From the NCBI GenBank assembly GCA_017556845.1, contig JAFYMA010000039.1, positions 1 to 12,483 on the forward strand: DNA of 12,483 bases, in the 5' to 3' direction. The notes under the pieces are model-generated. The model made no database searches. It was not told the DNA's origin and was given only the letters and a program-made list of their open reading frames with translations. Origin of the DNA: Clostridia bacterium. Lineage in GTDB: Bacteria > Bacillota > Clostridia > Oscillospirales > CAG-272. Below are positions 1 to 7,936 of this stretch, piece after piece. The first letter of the stretch is position 1. Each line of letters starts with the position of its first letter. A program made the position numbers and the translations under genes.

Positions 1-1695
1 GTCAAATTCGATACCCTGACCTATACGGATAGGGCCTGAACCGAGAACTATTATCTTTTCTCTGCCTGTTTGCGCCTTGGGACGTGCTTCACATTCCTTG
101 CCGTATACCGAGTAGAAATACGGAGTTTTTGCCGCAAATTCACCTGCGCATGTGTCAACCGTTTTGTATACGGGGTACAGCTTTTCTTCTGTTGATTTGC
201 CGGATATTCTCGCTATCGCCTTATCCGTATAGCCAAGGCGCTTTCCCTGCATATAAAGCTCAGGCTCCAGCGTATCAGCCTTTGCTATCTGCTCTTCGTA
301 TTTGACAAGACGGTTGATCTTGTTAATGAAGAATTTGTCGATCTTTGTTATGTCGTTGATCTCATCAACGGAAACGCCGCGGCGCAACGCCTCGTAAACT
401 GCGAAAATTCTGACATCATCTATATCGTGCAGTTTTTTCTTTATATCCTCGCAATCGTCAAGTGCGGGCATGTGTAAGGTGTCAAGAGAAAGCTCCGCGC
501 CTCTTATCGCCTTCATCAAGGCTGATTCAAAGCTGTCGCCTATTGCCATTACCTCGCCCGTTGCTTTCATCTGCGTACCGAGCTTTCTTGAAGCGTAGGG
601 GAATTTGTCAAAGGGCCATTTCGGCATTTTAAGAACTACGTAGTCAACTGTCGGCTCAAAGCAAGCGCAAGTGATTCCTGTAACGTCATTGGGGATTTCA
701 TCAAGCGTATAGCCAAGGGCGATCTTCGACGTTACCTTTGCTATCGGATAGCCCGTCGCCTTACTTGCAAGAGCAGAGGAGCGCGAAACTCTGGGGTTTA
801 CCTCGATAACGAAATAATCGTCGCTGTACGGATCGAGCGCAAATTGGCAGTTGCATCCGCCTTCTATTTTGAGCGCGGCGATTATATTAAGCGCCGCAGT
901 GCTGAGCATTGTGTATTCCTTGTCGGTAAGCGTGATAGCGGGAGCAACAACTATACTGTCGCCCGTATGCACACCGACGGGGTCTACGTTTTCCATTGAG
1001 CAAACCGTGATAACGTTTCCTGCGCCGTCACGCATAACCTCAAATTCGACTTCTTTATATCCGAAGATATATTTTTCAACGAGGATCTGGTGAATGGGTG
1101 ACATATTAAGACCGTTGTTGGCTGTTATGCGAAGCTGTTCTTCGTTATACGCAACGCCGCCTCCTGCTCCGCCGAGCGTAAAGGCAGGTCTTATGATTAC
1201 AGGATAGCCTATACGGTTTGCAATTTCAGCGGCTTCATCTACGTCGTGCGTAGTATCGGAGGGGATACAGGGCTGGTTGATCTCGTCCATCGTATCCTTG
1301 AAGCGCTGTCTGTCCTCTGCACGAATGATAGCCTCGGCGTTAGTGCCGATAAGTCTTACGTTGTGCTTTTGCAAAAAGCCTTCCTTGTAAAGCTGCATTG
1401 CGATCGTAAGTCCCGTCTGGCCGCCGAGACCTGCAAGCAAGCTGTCGGGCTTTTCCTTGAGGATTATTCTTTTGATCGTTTCTGTGTTGAGGGGTTCGAG
1501 ATATATCTCGCTTGCCATTGAGAAGTCAGTCATGATCGTCGCAGGATTACAGTTTACCAGAACTGCTTCTATACCTTCGGATTTCAACACACGGCAAGCC
1601 TGAGCGCCCGCGTAGTCAAATTCCGCTGCCTGACCGATGACGATAGGTCCTGAACCTATTACGAGAACTTTTTTAATACTTAGATCCTTCGGCAT
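1..1695 (-). CDS. carB: Carbamoyl-phosphate synthase large subunit, N-terminal half (partial at window edge)
   Basis: Makes carbamoyl phosphate from bicarbonate, two ATP and ammonia. The first 565 codons are visible; the family is usually about 1,070 residues, so the carbamate-phosphorylating half and the allosteric domain lie outside. An N-terminal VLVIGSGPIVIGQAAEFDYAG block (residues 10-30) opens the first ATP-grasp unit. Its key residues are present: Arg129 in AEDRQRF, Arg169 in IIRPAFTLGGAGGG, the GVHTGDS loop, and ENVNPRVSRSS-type metal ligands seen as VIEVNPRVSRSSALASKATG. An oligomerisation region follows, and the second synthetase half begins with VLGSGPIRIGQGIEFD exactly at the edge. 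The ATG at 1695 has a very strong GGGAGGGA ribosome site at 1703-1710. It starts 17 bases after the carA stop, so it is the last visible gene of the arginine operon. The synthetase half looks fully competent, in contrast to its CarA partner. Identity is seen directly and is close to certain. Confidence 0.97.
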   Translation of the reverse strand, partial: MPKDLSIKKVLVIGSGPIVIGQAAEFDYAGAQACRVLKSEGIEAVLVNCNPATIMTDFSMASEIYLEPLNTETIKRIILKEKPDSLLAGLGGQTGLTIAMQLYKEGFLQKHNVRLIGTNAEAIIRAEDRQRFKDTMDEINQPCIPSDTTHDVDEAAEIANRIGYPVIIRPAFTLGGAGGGVAYNEEQLRITANNGLNMSPIHQILVEKYIFGYKEVEFEVMRDGAGNVITVCSMENVDPVGVHTGDSIVVAPAITLTDKEYTMLSTAALNIIAALKIEGGCNCQFALDPYSDDYFVIEVNPRVSRSSALASKATGYPIAKVTSKIALGYTLDEIPNDVTGITCACFEPTVDYVVLKMPKWPFDKFPYASRKLGTQMKATGEVMAIGDSFESALMKAIRGAELSLDTLHMPALDDCEDIKKKLHDIDDVRIFAVYEALRRGVSVDEINDITKIDKFFINKINRLVKYEEQIAKADTLEPELYMQGKRLGYTDKAIARISGKSTEEKLYPVYKTVDTCAGEFAAKTPYFYSVYGKECEARPKAQTGREKIIVLGSGPIRIGQGIEFD

Positions 1696-1712
1696 AATTC
1701 AATCCCTCCCTA

Positions 1713-2771
1713 TCAGTTGTTTCCAAGCATTGAAACGAATCTGTCATATACGAAAGCTGTGTCCGCCGGGGCGGAATTGTCTTGCGGTATAAACTGAACC
1801 GAGAAAGACGGGTGGGATAAATATCTTATTCCCTCAACGTCCTTATCGTTTGCGTTTATGAAAGATATGACCGCAACGCTGTCATCTACCGTTTCGGCTG
1901 ATACCGTGTAGCCGTGGTTTTGATGTGTTATATACGTTTTTTCTCCGTCAAGATCACGTACCGGCAGATTTGCCCCTCTGTGACCCGTCTTCACGGGAGC
2001 TGTCTTCATACCGTTTGCAACGGCGAGCAGCTGATGGCCGAGGCCGCACGCAAATATCGGCAGCTTGCCCATTATTTTTTTGATCTCATCTGCCTGCTCT
2101 GCATAGTCGACAGGATCTCCCGGACCGTCCGAAAGAATTACGCCGTCGTATCCGCCGTTAAGAATCTCATCTGATTTTGTATTGTAAGGCAGAACGGTAA
2201 CGTTACAGCGTCTGTCAACGAGTCTTTCAGCAACATCGCGTACAGATCCGTAGCTTATCATTGCAATATTATATTGTGCGGCTTTTGCTTTGAGCGTGTA
2301 TGCTTCCAAGCAAGCGGTGCCTACCTTTGATACTTTCTTAAATGCTTTTGCCGCATTCAAGGCTTCTTCCGGAGTTTTTGCGATCGCCGCATTCATTGCA
2401 CCCTCATCTCTGAGCGTGCGCGTGATCTCGCGCGTGTCAACTCCGCAAAGAGCACATACACCTTTGTTATTCAGATAATCCGAAAGCTTGCCCTGGCAGT
2501 TATGGTTTGAGGGCTCCTCAACGATCTCCATCGTTACGTATGCCGCAGGGTAAGCGTTTTGTTCATTCATACCCGGAATAATACCGCAAGCACCTGCCAA
2601 AGGGAACGTCTGTATTACGATCTGACCGATATTGCAAGGATCGCACAATACGTTGTTGTATCCTACAACACCCGTTGTAAATACTGCTTCGCCCGCAGCA
2701 TTTTCAATGTCGGTGACAAAGTATCCACTGAAGACTTTGCCGTTTTCGAGAGCAAGATAACCTTTTTTCAT
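1713..2771 (-). CDS. carA: Carbamoyl-phosphate synthase small subunit with a degenerate glutaminase triad
   Basis: 352 residues, close to the usual 355-385. The N-terminal CarA domain (1-150) contains GVDTREITRTLRDEG at 110-124. The class I glutamine amidotransferase domain follows, with LSDGPGDP at 213-220, LGHQLLA at 244-250 and QNHG at 284-287. In active enzymes CarA hydrolyses glutamine and passes ammonia to CarB. Here the nucleophile elbow, normally GICLGHQ, reads ACGLGHQ, so Gly243 replaces the Cys and a Cys sits one place early (242). The normal HPE motif reads IPQ (328-330), losing the catalytic His and Glu. The conserved NTSMTGYQE loop reads TTGVVGYNN, losing the glutamine-binding Ser (Gly34). 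I checked these codons in the DNA. The frame is open throughout, with AAAGGAT upstream of the ATG and a 23-base gap from argF. Family identity is certain. Loss of glutaminase activity is inference, and a structural or ammonia-dependent role is likely. Confidence 0.95.
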   Translation of the reverse strand: MKKGYLALENGKVFSGYFVTDIENAAGEAVFTTGVVGYNNVLCDPCNIGQIVIQTFPLAGACGIIPGMNEQNAYPAAYVTMEIVEEPSNHNCQGKLSDYLNNKGVCALCGVDTREITRTLRDEGAMNAAIAKTPEEALNAAKAFKKVSKVGTACLEAYTLKAKAAQYNIAMISYGSVRDVAERLVDRRCNVTVLPYNTKSDEILNGGYDGVILSDGPGDPVDYAEQADEIKKIMGKLPIFACGLGHQLLAVANGMKTAPVKTGHRGANLPVRDLDGEKTYITHQNHGYTVSAETVDDSVAVISFINANDKDVEGIRYLSHPSFSVQFIPQDNSAPADTAFVYDRFVSMLGNN

Positions 2772-2794
2772 AGCTTTAATATCCTTTCGGCATA

Positions 2795-3697
2795 TTATTT
2801 CATAAGTAAGACCATAACCGCTTTCTGTGCGTGCAGGCGGTTTTCTGCTTCATCGAATATTTCGTTTGCGTGAGCTTCAAATACATCCGCCGTTATTTCC
2901 TCACCCTTGTGAGCAGGCAGACAGTGAAGAACCATAACGCCGTCGTTTGCCTGAGCGCATACGTCTGCGTTTATTTGATATCCCTCAAATGCTATGCGGC
3001 GCTTTGCGGCTTCACCCTCCTGACCCATGGATGCCCATACGTCAGTGTAAAGCACGTCAGCACCTTTTGCAGCCTCCATAATATTAGGCGTGCAGGTAAA
3101 CTTTCCGTTTTTCTCTGCCCATGCGATTATATCACTGTCGGGCTTGTAATTATCGGGGCATGCGATAGCAACCTCCATGCCGCATTTGATACAACCGACG
3201 ATAAGGGAATTTGCCATATTGTTTCCGTCGCCGATGAACGTCAGCTTTTTGCCTTCAAGGGAGCCCTTGTATTCTCTTATAGTCATAAGATCGGCAAGCA
3301 CCTGGCAGGGATGTGCGTAATCGGTAAGACCGTTTATTATCGGAATAGAGCCTACGGCAGCCATTTCTTCTACCTCGCTCTGATCGAACGTTCTTATCAT
3401 TATTCCGTCAAGATATCTTGAAAGCACTCTGATCGTGTCTGCTGTGTCCTCGCCTCTGCCTATCTGAAGATCGTTGGATGAAAGGAACAGTCCCTGACCG
3501 CCAAGCTCATACATACCTACCTCAAACGATACTCTCGTACGTGTTGAGGATTTGCGGAATATCATACCGAGCGTTTTTCCCTTAAGGATATGATGCTGAA
3601 TGCCGTTTTTGCGCTCATACTTGAGCTTGTCTGCAAGATCGAGTATTTCCGTAAACTCAGCAGGGCTGAGATCGGAAAGCTTAAGTAAATGTTTCAT
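2795..3697 (-). CDS. argF: Ornithine carbamoyltransferase
   Basis: Transfers the carbamoyl group from carbamoyl phosphate to ornithine, giving citrulline; cytosolic and trimeric in the family. 300 residues, near the usual 305-330. The carbamoyl-phosphate site STRTR is at 51-55, HPCQ at 129-132, the ornithine-side DVWASMGQE at 219-227, and the catalytic-Cys loop HCLPAHKGEE at 258-267. The C-terminal FDEAENRLHAQKAVM block is typical. The SMG loop plus HCLPAH separates it from aspartate and acetylornithine carbamoyltransferases. The ATG at 3697 is preceded by AAAGGAAA about seven bases upstream and lies 25 bases after the argD stop. carA and carB follow directly, so carbamoyl phosphate is made and used by the products of neighbouring genes. 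The anabolic role is inferred from this context; no arginine deiminase or carbamate kinase gene is near. Confidence 0.97.
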   Translation of the reverse strand: MKHLLKLSDLSPAEFTEILDLADKLKYERKNGIQHHILKGKTLGMIFRKSSTRTRVSFEVGMYELGGQGLFLSSNDLQIGRGEDTADTIRVLSRYLDGIMIRTFDQSEVEEMAAVGSIPIINGLTDYAHPCQVLADLMTIREYKGSLEGKKLTFIGDGNNMANSLIVGCIKCGMEVAIACPDNYKPDSDIIAWAEKNGKFTCTPNIMEAAKGADVLYTDVWASMGQEGEAAKRRIAFEGYQINADVCAQANDGVMVLHCLPAHKGEEITADVFEAHANEIFDEAENRLHAQKAVMVLLMK

Positions 3698-3722
3698 ATA
3701 AAATTTCCTTTATCTATAGAAT

Positions 3723-4883
3723 TTATTTATCTATATTGGCACATATAATATCCATAGCTTTTTCAAGCTCGGCAAAGGATATATTCAGTGCAGGTGTCAG
3801 ACGGAGCTTGTCCTTTGCGGTAAGCGGTAAAACACCGTCGTTTATGCAGTCAAGACATAACTGCTTTGCATCCTTCGTTGTCTTAACGCCTATAAGCAAG
3901 CCCATACCGCTTACGCTTTCGGTGTTTTTGCATTCCTTAAGACGTGAAATCATATATTGGCTTTTCTTTTCAACGTCTGAAAGGAGCTTTTCGTCAATTC
4001 TTGATATAATGCTGTACGCGCCCGCTGCACAAACGGGATTTCCGCCGAAGGTCGAGCCGTGCGATGACGGACCGTATGTATTTTCTACCTTTTCACCGAG
4101 CAATATTGCGCCTATCGGCAAGCCTCCGCCAAGTCCCTTTGCGGTGGAAACTATGTCGGGCTGAATACCGAAGCGCATATATGCGTAAAGGGCACCGCAT
4201 CTGCCGTTGCCCGTTTGTACCTCATCTATGCAGAAAAGTATATCTTTTTCTGCACAGAGCTTATATATTTCATTAACATATTCCTTATCAAGCGGCAAAA
4301 CACCGCCCTCACCCTGAACGAGCTCGACCATAACGGCACAAACGTCATCTGTCATAAGAGCCTTTGTTGCCTCTATGTCGTTTGCGGGAGCGAATACGAA
4401 GCCTTCGGTAAAGGGGAAGAAATAGTTATGGAAAACGTCCTGTCCCGTTGCGGAAAGAGTCGTTACCGTTCTTCCGTGGAAGGAGTTGATCAGCGTTACT
4501 ATCTTATTTCTGCCCGTACCGTATTTATCAAATGAATATTTGCGGGCTGCTTTTATCATCCCCTCGTTTGCTTCAGCACCGGAGTTGGCGAAAAACACCT
4601 TTTTCATACCCGTTTTTTCACAAAGCAGCTCTGCCAATTGCACCTGCGGCGCGGTATAGTAAAGATTGGATGCGTGCGCATAGCAGTTGAGCTGAGCTGT
4701 AACGGCGTTGACGTATTCCTCGTCACAGTGACCGAATGCCGTTGTAGCTATTCCCGCACCCATATCTATATACGATTTGCCGTCAACGTCATAAACGGTG
4801 CTGCCCTTTGCCTTTTCAAATACAACGGGAAATCTGCCGTACGTTGCGGCTATATATTTTTTATCATTTTCTATAATGTTCAT
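3723..4883 (-). CDS. argD: Acetylornithine aminotransferase (PLP-dependent)
   Basis: Converts N-acetylglutamate semialdehyde and glutamate to N-acetylornithine and 2-oxoglutarate. 386 residues, normal for ArgD. It is a fold-type I, class III aminotransferase: FANSGAEANEGMIKAARK (98-115) binds the cofactor phosphate, FHGRT is at 135-139, DEVQTGNGR at 220-228, and the PLP-binding lysine is Lys249 in STAKGLGGGLPIGA. The start MNIIENDKKYIAATYGRFP matches the family N-terminus and has AGAGGA six bases upstream. The gene sits 26 bases after argB and 25 bases before argF. Some ArgD proteins also act on succinyl-diaminopimelate in lysine synthesis; nothing here excludes that. The ornithine/acetylornithine aminotransferases are close relatives, and the arginine-operon setting decides the call. 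Confidence 0.95.
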   Translation of the reverse strand: MNIIENDKKYIAATYGRFPVVFEKAKGSTVYDVDGKSYIDMGAGIATTAFGHCDEEYVNAVTAQLNCYAHASNLYYTAPQVQLAELLCEKTGMKKVFFANSGAEANEGMIKAARKYSFDKYGTGRNKIVTLINSFHGRTVTTLSATGQDVFHNYFFPFTEGFVFAPANDIEATKALMTDDVCAVMVELVQGEGGVLPLDKEYVNEIYKLCAEKDILFCIDEVQTGNGRCGALYAYMRFGIQPDIVSTAKGLGGGLPIGAILLGEKVENTYGPSSHGSTFGGNPVCAAGAYSIISRIDEKLLSDVEKKSQYMISRLKECKNTESVSGMGLLIGVKTTKDAKQLCLDCINDGVLPLTAKDKLRLTPALNISFAELEKAMDIICANIDK

Positions 4884-4909
4884 TTTAAGTCCTCTTTACG
4901 CACAGGGAA

Positions 4910-5761
4910 TTATACGAACATAGTTCCCATACCTTCATCGGTGAGCATTTCAACTATTATTGAATGCGGTACTCTTCCGTCGATGACGAAAACCTTTTCG
5001 ACACCGCTGTTCACGGCATCGACACAGCACTGTACCTTCGGTATCATACCGCCGGATATTATGCCTTCGTCGAAGAGCTTTGACGCTTCAGATGCCTTTA
5101 TAACCGGTATCAGAGAGGAAGGATCGTCCTTATCCTTAAGTATACCGCTTATGTCAGTCATTGAAATAAGGCTTGTTGCTTTAAGCGCCGATGCGATCTT
5201 CGCTGCCGCAGTGTCGGCGTTTATGTTATAAACGTTGCCCTCGTTATCGCATCCGACGGTGGAAACAACGGGAATATAGCCCTTGTCAAGAACGTCCTGA
5301 ATAGGTGCTATGTTGACGCTTGTGATCTCGCCTGCATATCCGAGCTCAGCTGATATGGGACGAGCCTGAAGCATATGTCCGTCAATACCCGAAAGACCTA
5401 TTGCCTTGCCGCCCGTGTTTTCAAGAAGATTTACGAGGCTTTTATTGATCTTGCCTGCTAAAACCATCTGAACGACTTGTGCAGTATCGGCATCCGTTAC
5501 ACGAAGTCCGTTTACAAAACGGCTTTCCATATTCATTTTATTAAGCGTTTCTGTGATCTCCGGACCGCCGCCGTGAACGAGAACTACTCTGACGCCTATG
5601 AGCGATAATAAAACGATGTCGCCCATAACAGCTTTTTTGAGATCCTCGTTTATCATAGCATTGCCGCCGTATTTTATTACGACGGTCTTGTTGTAATACT
5701 CTTTTATATAGGGCAGAGCAGTGATAAGCACCTCTGCCCTTTGTGAATTGTTTATATCCAT
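4910..5761 (-). CDS. argB: N-acetylglutamate kinase, probably arginine-sensitive type
   Basis: Phosphorylates N-acetylglutamate, the second step to ornithine. 283 residues from the chosen start. The amino acid kinase fold shows KYGGNAM (30-36), LVHGGGPEI (61-69), GLRVTD (85-90), NADTAAAKIA (181-190) and TDISGIL (202-208). The N-terminal helix (about 6-23, AQRAEVLITALPYIKEYY-like) and the C-terminal segment with LTDEGMGTMF are features of the arginine-inhibited hexameric group, so feedback control by arginine is likely (inference from family knowledge). An in-frame ATG 19 codons earlier (5818) lies inside argJ. I preferred 5761 because MDINNSQRAEVL matches family N-termini and because the ATG overlaps the argJ TAA by one base (TAATG), a classic coupling arrangement. 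A GGAG sits about 13 bases upstream, a little far, which also points to reinitiation. Confidence 0.95.
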   Translation of the reverse strand: MDINNSQRAEVLITALPYIKEYYNKTVVIKYGGNAMINEDLKKAVMGDIVLLSLIGVRVVLVHGGGPEITETLNKMNMESRFVNGLRVTDADTAQVVQMVLAGKINKSLVNLLENTGGKAIGLSGIDGHMLQARPISAELGYAGEITSVNIAPIQDVLDKGYIPVVSTVGCDNEGNVYNINADTAAAKIASALKATSLISMTDISGILKDKDDPSSLIPVIKASEASKLFDEGIISGGMIPKVQCCVDAVNSGVEKVFVIDGRVPHSIIVEMLTDEGMGTMFV

Positions 5762-6975
5762 TATGTTCTGTAATCTCCGTTTATTTTCACGTAATCGTAC
5801 GTCAGATCGCAGCCCCATGCCGTAGCAACACCTCTGCCCATATTAAGACAGATGTATATCTGTATTTCGTCCTGCAGAAGTATTTCCTTTGCCTTGTCCT
5901 CATCAAAGGGAACGCCGGCGCCGTCCTTACAAACGGCGATCTCGCCCTTGCATGATGCAAAATACACGTCGGTCTTGTCTACGTCTACAGCTTGTCCGCT
6001 GTATCCTATCGCACAAAGAACTCGTCCCCAGTTTGCATCTGCGCCGAACATTGCAGCTTTTACGAGTGAGGAGCAAATAACGGATTTTGCAACTACTCTT
6101 GCACACTCCTTGTCGGGAGCTGTTGTAACGATACACTCAATGAGCTTCGTTGCACCCTCGCCGTCCTTTGCGATCGCACGGCACAGCTTTTTGGTAACGG
6201 CTGCAAGAGCTTTTGTGAATTTTATGTATTCATCGTTCTTTTCGGTTATTTCATCGTTGCCTGCCATACCGTTTGCCATAATGCAAAGCATATCGTTTGT
6301 TGATGTGTCACCGTCAACGCTTATCATATTGAAGCTGTCGCAAACGTCGTCGGAAAGAGCCTGCTGCAAAAGTGCAGGGGAAATTGACGCATCAGTAGTT
6401 ACGAATACGAGCATTGTAGCCATATTGGGATGTATCATGCCCGAGCCCTTTGCAATACCGCCTATGTGGCAGGTCTTACCGCCCAATTCAAATTCGAGTG
6501 CGATCTCCTTAAGCGCTATGTCAGTTGTCATGATAGCGTGAGCTGCATCCGTGCTTCCGTCGCTTGAAAGAAGCTTAACAAGGTCGGGCATCGCTTTTTC
6601 CATAGGATCTGTGGATAAGGGCTGTCCGATAACGCCCGTTGAAGCAACGATCACGTCGCCTGCGGATATTCCCGTGAACTGCTCTGTCAAAGCACACATT
6701 TTTTCAGCGATCTGTATTCCGTCGGCGTTGCATGTGTTGGCGTTTCCGCTATTGCATATTACAGCCTGAGCCATACCGTTTTCAAGATTTTTCTTCGTTA
6801 CCTTGATAGGAGCGCCTTTAACGAGGTTTTGTGTATATACTGCCGCTGATGCTGCTTTTACATCGCTTACGATCAATGCAAGATCTTTCTTTTCCTTGTT
6901 TTTTCTTATTCCGCAATGTATTCCCGCGGCCTTGAAGCCGGTAGCGGCACAAACGCCGCCGGATATATATTTCAT
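5761..6975 (-). CDS. argJ: Glutamate N-acetyltransferase / ornithine acetyltransferase (self-cleaving)
   Basis: Moves the acetyl group from N-acetylornithine to glutamate, releasing ornithine and recycling acetyl. Bifunctional members also use acetyl-CoA to start the pathway. 404 residues, the usual length. The self-processing site KGSGMIHPNMATML is at 176-189, so cleavage is expected between Ala186 and Thr187, giving alpha and beta chains with Thr187 as nucleophile. NSGNANT (75-81) and STGVIG (112-117) match the alpha-chain active site. The frame opens further upstream (ATG at 7017, inside argC), but MKYISGGVCAATGFKAAGI fits the family start. The ATG at 6975 has a weak AAGAGAG ahead of it and a 16-base gap from argC. 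The stop shares one base with the argB start. No argA was seen in the window, so a bifunctional ArgJ is plausible but cannot be proved here. Confidence 0.95.
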   Translation of the reverse strand: MKYISGGVCAATGFKAAGIHCGIRKNKEKKDLALIVSDVKAASAAVYTQNLVKGAPIKVTKKNLENGMAQAVICNSGNANTCNADGIQIAEKMCALTEQFTGISAGDVIVASTGVIGQPLSTDPMEKAMPDLVKLLSSDGSTDAAHAIMTTDIALKEIALEFELGGKTCHIGGIAKGSGMIHPNMATMLVFVTTDASISPALLQQALSDDVCDSFNMISVDGDTSTNDMLCIMANGMAGNDEITEKNDEYIKFTKALAAVTKKLCRAIAKDGEGATKLIECIVTTAPDKECARVVAKSVICSSLVKAAMFGADANWGRVLCAIGYSGQAVDVDKTDVYFASCKGEIAVCKDGAGVPFDEDKAKEILLQDEIQIYICLNMGRGVATAWGCDLTYDYVKINGDYRT

Positions 6976-6991
6976 CTGGATTCTCTCTTTC

Positions 6992-7936
6992 TTACAGAAC
7001 CAGGCCTGCATACTCATCCGTACCCAGAACCAGGTTCATATTTTGTATTGCCGCGCCTGATGCACCCTTACCAAGATTACAGAACAAAGCGGTTATCTGC
7101 GGACGGTCATCGTTTCCGCATACGATAATTTGCATACTGTCCTTTCCTGACAGGGCGTTGGCGTATAAAAATCCGTCCTGAGTACCCTTTTCACAAAGGG
7201 GCTGTACGGTTATCAAACCGGATGCTGCATAATATTCAGTAAAGTATGCGTGCAATTCGGTAACTGACATTTTCTTTGCCATAAGGCTTTTGTGAAGCGG
7301 CACTGTAACTGCCATTCCACTGTAAAAATCACCTACTATAGGATTGAAAACGGGCTCAGCGTCAAGACCGCAAATGACCTTCATTTCGGGCAAATGCTTG
7401 TGATGAGCCGTCAATCCGTATTGAGCAGGGGATGAGTATTTGATATCTCTCTGTGCATCCTCGTAAGACGAGATCATACCCTTACCGCCTCCGCTGTAGC
7501 CCGTCAGTGAATGACAGCAAAGCGGATAGTCTGCACCTATAATACCGCCCTTTACCAAGGGATATACTATTGAAACGAAGCCCGAAGCGTGACAGCCCGG
7601 ATTTGCTATTCGCTTACCGTTGACTATTTTGCTTCTGAATTTCTCGCTCAATTCGGGAAATCCGTAAGCCCAGCCGTCTGCGGTTCTGTGAGCTGTTGAT
7701 GCGTCTATTATGACCGTTTCGGGATTTGTGCAAAGAGCGACCGCCTCCTTTGATGCCGCATCGGGCAAGCAAAGAAACGTAACGTCAGATGCGTTTATTC
7801 TTTCAGCTCTCGCAGAGCTATCCTTGCGGAGCTCTTCGGGGATAGTCAACAGATTGATATCGTTCCTTTCGGCAAGACGGGATGCAATACGCAGTCCCGT
7901 CGTACCTACTGAGCCGTCTATCAATATATTATACAT
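6992..7936 (-). CDS. argC: N-acetyl-gamma-glutamyl-phosphate reductase, short (type 2) form
   Basis: Reduces N-acetylglutamyl phosphate to the semialdehyde with NADPH. 314 residues from ATG 7936, shorter than the roughly 345-residue type 1 enzymes and matching the type 2 subfamily. The N-terminus DGSVGTTGLRI (8-17) is the type 2 version of the nucleotide-binding glycine loop. The catalytic cysteine is Cys115 in IANPGCHASGF, and HHKHLPEM (178-185) carries the catalytic histidine. SLTGYSGGGKGM lies at about 143-154. A TTG seven codons upstream (7957) is in frame but the ATG fits the fold, since the beta-strand begins directly with MYNILIDG. The ATG overlaps the last eight bases of argG and has no good Shine-Dalgarno sequence, so translation is probably coupled to argG. 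The stop is 16 bases before argJ. Confidence 0.93.
   Translation of the reverse strand: MYNILIDGSVGTTGLRIASRLAERNDINLLTIPEELRKDSSARAERINASDVTFLCLPDAASKEAVALCTNPETVIIDASTAHRTADGWAYGFPELSEKFRSKIVNGKRIANPGCHASGFVSIVYPLVKGGIIGADYPLCCHSLTGYSGGGKGMISSYEDAQRDIKYSSPAQYGLTAHHKHLPEMKVICGLDAEPVFNPIVGDFYSGMAVTVPLHKSLMAKKMSVTELHAYFTEYYAASGLITVQPLCEKGTQDGFLYANALSGKDSMQIIVCGNDDRPQITALFCNLGKGASGAAIQNMNLVLGTDEYAGLVL

Noticed and set aside
1713..2771. carA as a decaying pseudogene
   Set aside because: No stop or frameshift, normal length, good ribosome site, and the N-terminal domain and many amidotransferase motifs are kept; only catalytic positions differ.
2831..3421. Long open frames on the plus strand, such as this one opposite argF and those opposite argB (4638-5231) and argJ (5852-6541)
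   Set aside because: They lie opposite well-conserved minus-strand enzymes, have no ribosome sites or recognisable domains, and reflect codon bias of the real genes.
5762..5818. Earlier ATG for argB (19 extra codons)
   Set aside because: The extension lies inside argJ, shows no family similarity, and the ATG at 5761 has the TAATG coupling arrangement and the right N-terminal helix.
6976..7017. Earlier ATG for argJ (14 extra codons)
   Set aside because: It lies inside argC and adds residues not typical of ArgJ; MKYISGGV at 6975 fits the family start.
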